Source of the DNA: Sipunculus nudus
Taxonomy: Eukaryota > Annelida > Sipuncula > Golfingiida > Sipunculidae
Direction: 5' to 3'
Assembly (NCBI GenBank): GCA_026874595.1
Contig: CM049309.1
Span: 91,102,723 to 91,166,722, forward strand
Length of the DNA stretch: 64,000 bases
In this document: positions 59,517-64,000 of the stretch, piece by piece
How positions within the stretch are numbered: position 1 is the stretch's first letter
Layout: each line of letters opens with the position of its first letter
Program-made: the position numbers and the translations under genes
The notes under the pieces: generated by a model
Database searches by the model: none
Seen by the model: the letters and a program-made list of their open reading frames with translations, nothing else
Told to the model about the DNA's origin: nothing

Positions 59517-59540
59517 TAACAGTGTTGTTTTTCTTCAGAG

Positions 59541-59568
59541 TTATATATATATATATATATATATATAT
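59541..59568. repeat. (TA)n microsatellite at the retroelement 3' end
   Basis: About 14 TA dinucleotides directly follow TTCTTCAGAGT, marking the likely element/target junction. Confidence 0.9.
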
Positions 59569-59650
59569 TCCATTCCTGATGTGTACTATTAGGCCAGTTC
59601 TAATTAAACTGGACTGCATTTGGATCTGACCTACAACATATACTGTCCAG

Positions 59651-59865
59651 CCAGTGGAGGCTGCATCATCTGGGTGTTATGTAATACCAGATGCTGTTAC
59701 AGACCAGATCGCCAGCCAGCAGAACAACAAAGAAAGGTTATGTGGGGGTCAGTGGGGCATTTATCTACACAGGGAAGTTCAAGCAGATTTTGACAAAATT
59801 TTTGTGAGTGAAGATGATCCAGTTCATTCTGACAGAGCTCGATTTTGCCGAACCATCAGTATATG
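59651..59865 (+). CDS. Orphan exon-like ORF (unknown protein)
   Basis: The acceptor catatactgtccag is followed by an open frame ending ATATG|GTAAGT. The translation includes SSGCYVIPDAVTDQIASQQN, GGQWGIYLHREVQADFDKIF and RARFCRTISIW, with balanced composition unlike random AT-rich frames. I do not recognise the family. It lies between the retroelement and the foldback. The next candidate exon (60938) is one base out of phase, so either an intermediate exon is missing or they are unrelated. Confidence 0.35.
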
Positions 59866-60575
59866 GTAAGTCAGTACATGATATATATGTTCATATGTAC
59901 AGTTAAGATATAAGTATAAAACTGTTCATTATTCAGAGTATCCCACTTGAAAATATTTATTTTTCTTCATAAAACACATGGAATGTTAAGTTCTGACCCA
60001 GCCATACAAGATGCTATGTAAACAAGGAACAGCTGGCTGCTTCTAGCTGTATTATTTACACACTCATGTTCTGTTCAGGGCAAAAGTTAAGGTCAGCTAG
60101 GTAATAACGAATCAACATATGACAATTTTGATAACCAACATGGCAAACAAATATGGAATAACATATACCACTGAAACAATTTAGGGTTGATTAATGTATA
60201 AGTTTGGGCAATGTACAGTCCTGACCCTAGCAATACAAGACCAGGGGCGTCAATACAGGAGGGGTGGCTGGGTGAGGGTATACACCCCCTTTTTGAGCAA
60301 GGGGAGATGGTCAATGTATCATCTCCCCTTCCTGATATTCAGAGAATAATATTTATACATTGGAAATGAAATATGTAAATAATAATGTCTAAAGACCTTG
60401 GTTCCATTTCTGAGTTTATTATGAAATAAATTGTATTATATATTATGTATTATAACCTAGTTTTAATTAACATATACTGGGACGAACCTGGATTTGAATT
60501 TACATACACTAGAAACATATTATTTATTTAAAGAACCCTTATACTTAACTGTATTTGAAATATGTTACAGAGACC

Positions 60576-60577
<2 letters not shown>

Positions 60578-60627
<50 letters not shown>

Positions 60628-60767
60628 ATAATAAGTGGTATAGCCGTGTTAGTCTGTAGTTAAAGCGAAAGTTAAGATAAACAGTGACGCCTTTTAGATA
60701 GACTGTTTGTTAATAAACTAGTTAGTCTATCTAAAAGGCGTCACTGTTTATCTTTACTTTCGCTCTA

Positions 60768-60817
<50 letters not shown>
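60578..60817. repeat. (TA)n tracts flanking a foldback
   Basis: (TA)n runs at about 60578-60623 and 60772-60817 bracket an inverted repeat. Confidence 0.9.
60641..60770. mobile_element. Foldback with 39-bp arms, probably two Penelope termini head to head
   Basis: The arms 60665-60703 and 60725-60763 are inverted copies with one mismatch in 39 and a 21-nt loop. The left flank, TAGCCGTGTTAGTCTGTAG, resembles a terminal sequence I recall from vertebrate Penelope-like repeats (TAGCCGTGTTAGTCTGT... followed by CCTTAGAGACTAAC). The same layout, GTTAGTCT then CTAAAAGGCG, is seen here. The assignment is inference from memory. Confidence 0.55.
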
Positions 60818-60820
<3 letters not shown>

Positions 60821-60937
60821 AAGTTTAATATTTACGATGAATTTGAGAACAAATACATATACACTGGATTTATGATATCTACATTTATACCAAAGTATTA
60901 TTCTCTTAAAGAAAACTCATTTGTAGATGTCTCCTAG

Positions 60938-61068
60938 GCATCAATGCTGTGAAGCCTTTTGAGATGAAGGTTGGAGATGGATGTGAAGAAAAACATAAGA
61001 ATAATAAAGCCGCTCATGAAGAAAGAGGAGAACACCAGCATAACATAAAAGAGCATAAAAAATTCCCG
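60938..61068 (+). CDS. Orphan exon-like ORF, strand ambiguous
   Basis: On the + strand it has borders ctcctag|GCATC and CCCGG|GTAAGC and encodes a Lys/Glu/His-rich peptide (INAVKPFEMKVGDGCEEKHK). It can join in phase to a short terminal exon at 61801-61826 (ELKLTYKE and stop). On the minus strand the same bases encode a hydrophobic stretch (FFMLFYVMLVFSSFFMSGFI) ending in a stop, resembling a C-terminal membrane segment. I cannot decide which, if either, is real. Confidence 0.25.
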
Positions 61069-61800
61069 GGTAAGCTGTCTAGTGGTTAACATATTGTGTA
61101 TATGTAACGTATCCATAAATTATTTTGATTATGGCAGGCGATGAATAAGTTAACTGTTAAGTATAAATCTTGTGTGAAGAATACACAAAATGATTTTTGC
61201 AGAGGACCACCAGACCACATGATTTTACATATGTTGAGTAGTCATGTTTAGTGACAAAGAATATAATGACATAAATAATAAATAATAAATATCATTCCCA
61301 GTGATGCTGGTGCATGTCTTAATATTAAATTTTTACAATAAATGTATATCAACCATATGTTTATAGAAGAAGTTATAAGAGATTAATTCACAAATATTAC
61401 ATTTTTTTACAGTTAAAAAGAATATAAAGTTAAAGTTAAGTTTAAGTTGACATATATATCATGCATGCAACAGTTATGATTTCTATTGCAAACAAACATA
61501 TATTAAAATGGACATTAATCACAATATTAATGACTGTATTTCATGTAAATTTATCTTAGTTGCTAGCTTACAAATGAATTAGAAAAACAAATATATATGA
61601 ACATCAGTCGCTTTCATTAAATTGTTTAGCAATGGTGTTTTCAGTGAATGCCGAACTAACACTCTTTTTCTTTCAAAAATTATCTAGTGTCTACATTTAA
61701 TTCCGGGTCCATATAGGATATTTGATAACACCTGTTCTTTTTTTTCAAATTTTTTTTGTGACAATTTACCATGTGACCCTGTAATTTTATTTTATTTCAG

Positions 61801-61826
61801 AGCTAAAGCTTACTTATAAGGAGTGA
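61801..61826 (+). CDS. Possible short terminal exon
   Basis: A strong acceptor (tttatttcag) precedes AGCTAAAGCTTACTTATAAG and then GAGTGA. It joins in phase to 61068 and stops after eight codons. Support is splice sites and phase only. Confidence 0.2.
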
Positions 61827-61950
61827 ACCAAGTAGAAAGACAATTTTGGGAGGATTATTTCTTTCAACACCGCAACAATTGGTCCCCAACAACACCATAT
61901 ACGGCGAACCTGAAGCCATTTGTGACACTGACCAAGAAAGTGGCAGTCTC

Positions 61951-64000
61951 TATATTTCGTACATGTGAGTGTTTAACAAATATGAAACTAATTTGCTGGT
62001 AACATATTTAAACATTCCCCTAAAGATTCGTTTAACAAACAAAATTTAGAGCATTCAGAAAAAATGTATTTGAATATGAGGGTTCCACAAGGGTTCATCA
62101 CATGGGCCCCACGTGGCAAAGCCTCTCTCTTTCATGGGCGCGTTTCAGTGTCTATTAATTTTGCTAGCATTGGCGTGGGAACCCATCACAATTCATGGTA
62201 TGCTTTCAGTTTATTTGATATAATATATTGATTCAATCTTTATTTGTTAATATCTCCGTCAGAACAGAAGAGGCAAATTTATAGTAGGCCTACAATATCA
62301 GTGGGGCCTACATGGGGCCCACAAGGCTCCCACATGGGTTTAATTCCTTACACGGCTATAGCAATAAAAACATTAACATGAGTGAAAAATTTACCCATTT
62401 TTCACTAGATGCGTCTTTGATAAGTATCGGTGTTTTATTAATATTAATTACTGCCTGGATATGTTTGAGTTCCTTTAGGTATCTTGTGGTAGATCTATTA
62501 ATACTGATCTTATGTACCGAAGGACAAATTTAATTTATTTTCACATGCAAACATTGTACAACTGAACTTGTGCCCATGTACTGCGGACAATGGATTGTCT
62601 GCTTGACGTACTAGACCGAAACCACATTTTGTGCTGTTTGTCTGACAGACCGTGCAAGTTCAATTTCACATTTATTTATAGGCCCATCAGGCTCTTAATT
62701 AAGCTAAATGCACCCCATTTTCAACTTTCATTTTACTTACTTTAGCTAAATACTCCCAATTTTCAACTTTTATATCACAATAAATTATTGAGTTGTCATT
62801 GAGCCCACAAAATTCTCTGGCTACAAGCATATTGCTATCAATTCAACTAGCAAGCATTGAAGACAACATTGATGACATCCTTGAATTATGAATATTCCGG
62901 CATTTTCTAGTTGGATAATGGGAGAGTATCGGAGTTTTGTTAAGGTGAAAGACTATCATGTTTACACACATAACATATAGATGTAGTTTGATGATGGATT
63001 TGTTGTACTTCTCAGAGCACGGGAGTTTAAATTCACCTGAAAGTACTACTTAGGGCTCATGTGTGTCCTTGCCTGGATTAAATGCTTCAATTGCTTTCTT
63101 GATTTGTGGGACAAATTCAAGTTTACAGAGTACCGAATCTTTAGAATAAATCGCACTGGTTTTAGTATCTAAAGGTCCTTTTAATGTGGTAAAATTAACT
63201 CTTGACTTAAATATTTTAGTTAAGATAAAAATAATAAACTATGGGATGACATGTATAAACTGCCATCTTTCACATGTGACTTAACTACTTTATTAAATAA
63301 AGGATTCTCTTACAGTCCACATAGAATCCATGTTACAAAAACACTAGCAATCCCATTAAACTTTAATAAAGTCACAAGGGTCATCGACTTTTGTTTTTAC
63401 AAAAAGCAACCGTGACGATATTTGAAGTAAGGGAACAAATATGTACATATAGAGGGTTTCCACAATGGATCGGCTTATGTACATGATTAAAATTTCATGG
63501 ACATTTTGTATTATGTAAAGCTCATTAATCTGTAGTGATCACTCGTGATACACTAGTGGTATTTTGAAAGATAAAAAAAGATGATAGAGTAAAAATCGAT
63601 TATTATATGTTACATCTATATTATTGTGAATCGGCTCTATAAGATTATACCTAAAATATTAGTAAATTAAGTTAAAATTTCTACATCCCGCTGTTATTCA
63701 AAGCAATGGTCGGGCTTTTAACATTTATTGATTGTGCAAGATTAAAATTCTGTTCGTTGTTTTGTACCCAGTCTTCTTAATTATAGGTATTTTACTGGAA
63801 TGATATAACTTATTACTGAATGTTTGTATACATAACCATTTATGATCGATTATGCAAAAATGTACCCGATTTAATAGATTATAAAAGAAAACGACCAATC
63901 ATTGAATATAATCTATTAATTGGCGCATCACCTGATGTTATGTATATTATCCAATATACCAGATTATCTAGGAAGTGCTATTCCATATCATATTTTATTT
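61951..64000 (+). repeat. Long direct repeat, copy 2 (continues past window end)
   Basis: Near-identical to 54803-56852. It begins abruptly after TGGCAGTC. The window ends inside it. Confidence 0.93.

Larger units (their letters stand above)
57491..59540 (+). mobile_element. 5'-truncated Penelope-like retroelement (RT + GIY-YIG)
   Basis: The body encodes a reverse transcriptase fragment and a GIY-YIG endonuclease domain, the diagnostic pair of Penelope-like elements. The 3' tail contains a hammerhead ribozyme motif. Both flanks are (TA)n. The 5' part (RT fingers and start codon) is missing, and one frameshift near 58375-58380 separates the domains, so it is inactive. Confidence 0.85.

Noticed and set aside
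54803-64000. Interpretation of the two 2-kb copies as LTRs of a retrotransposon
   Set aside because: The ends lack TG..CA. The space between holds a Penelope-like element and microsatellites rather than gag-pol, and no primer-binding site or polypurine tract is visible.

Overview
The window is animal genomic DNA. It is AT-rich, with long introns bounded by GT..AG splice sites, many minisatellites and (TA)n/(C)n tracts, and dispersed repeats of a kind I associate with bivalve molluscs: a TAGCTCAG...CCATGGGTCACTTG family and a GTATCCGC...GTAGTCG family. A lophotrochozoan, probably a bivalve, is the best guess. That rests on repeat style and protein similarity recalled from memory, not on a database search.

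Two conserved genes converge tail to tail. On the + strand, 3850-32956 holds the last 21 coding exons (1,023 codons plus stop; every junction is in phase) of a DOCK-C family Rac/Cdc42 guanine-nucleotide exchange factor, closest to DOCK7/DOCK6. The DHR-2 catalytic domain is complete and the N-terminal half lies upstream of the window. On the - strand, 52663-36354 holds a complete 12-coding-exon gene (623 codons plus stop, all phases consistent) for a CLIP4-like protein with N-terminal ankyrin repeats and three CAP-Gly microtubule-binding domains. About 3.4 kb separates the two stop codons. No operon logic applies. The shared cytoskeletal theme (GTPase signalling and microtubule plus ends) may be coincidence.

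Layout: 1-3849, DOCK intron made of degenerate dispersed repeats. 3850-6133, three DOCK exons and a 1-kb minisatellite. 6134-13717, a huge intron with two large minisatellites (46-bp unit; 15/30-bp unit) and a possible cassette exon. 13718-23931, fifteen compact exons and one tRNA-derived SINE. 24391-26290, a 29-bp minisatellite carrying TGAGTCA in nearly every unit. 26771-32956, the last DOCK exons separated by nested hairpin-ended mobile elements. 32957-36353, intergenic. 36354-52671, CLIP4 with a pogo/Tigger fossil and more dispersed repeats in its introns. 52672-54802, CLIP4 upstream region. 54803-64000, a repeat-rich tract with two near-identical copies (at least 2.05 kb each) 7,148 bp apart. 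Between them lie (TA)n arrays, a 5'-truncated Penelope-like retroelement (RT plus GIY-YIG), a type I hammerhead ribozyme motif, a 39-bp-arm foldback and a few orphan exon-like ORFs.

The most unusual signals are these. (1) Three separate minisatellites, two in DOCK and one in CLIP4, each begin exactly at an exon/intron junction and carry the 5' splice site in the repeat unit, giving rows of decoy donors. (2) A hammerhead ribozyme fold lies downstream of the Penelope-like element. (3) Hairpin-ended elements are nested inside one another without visible target duplication and share a 12-14-bp GGTGGCGCCACC palindrome.
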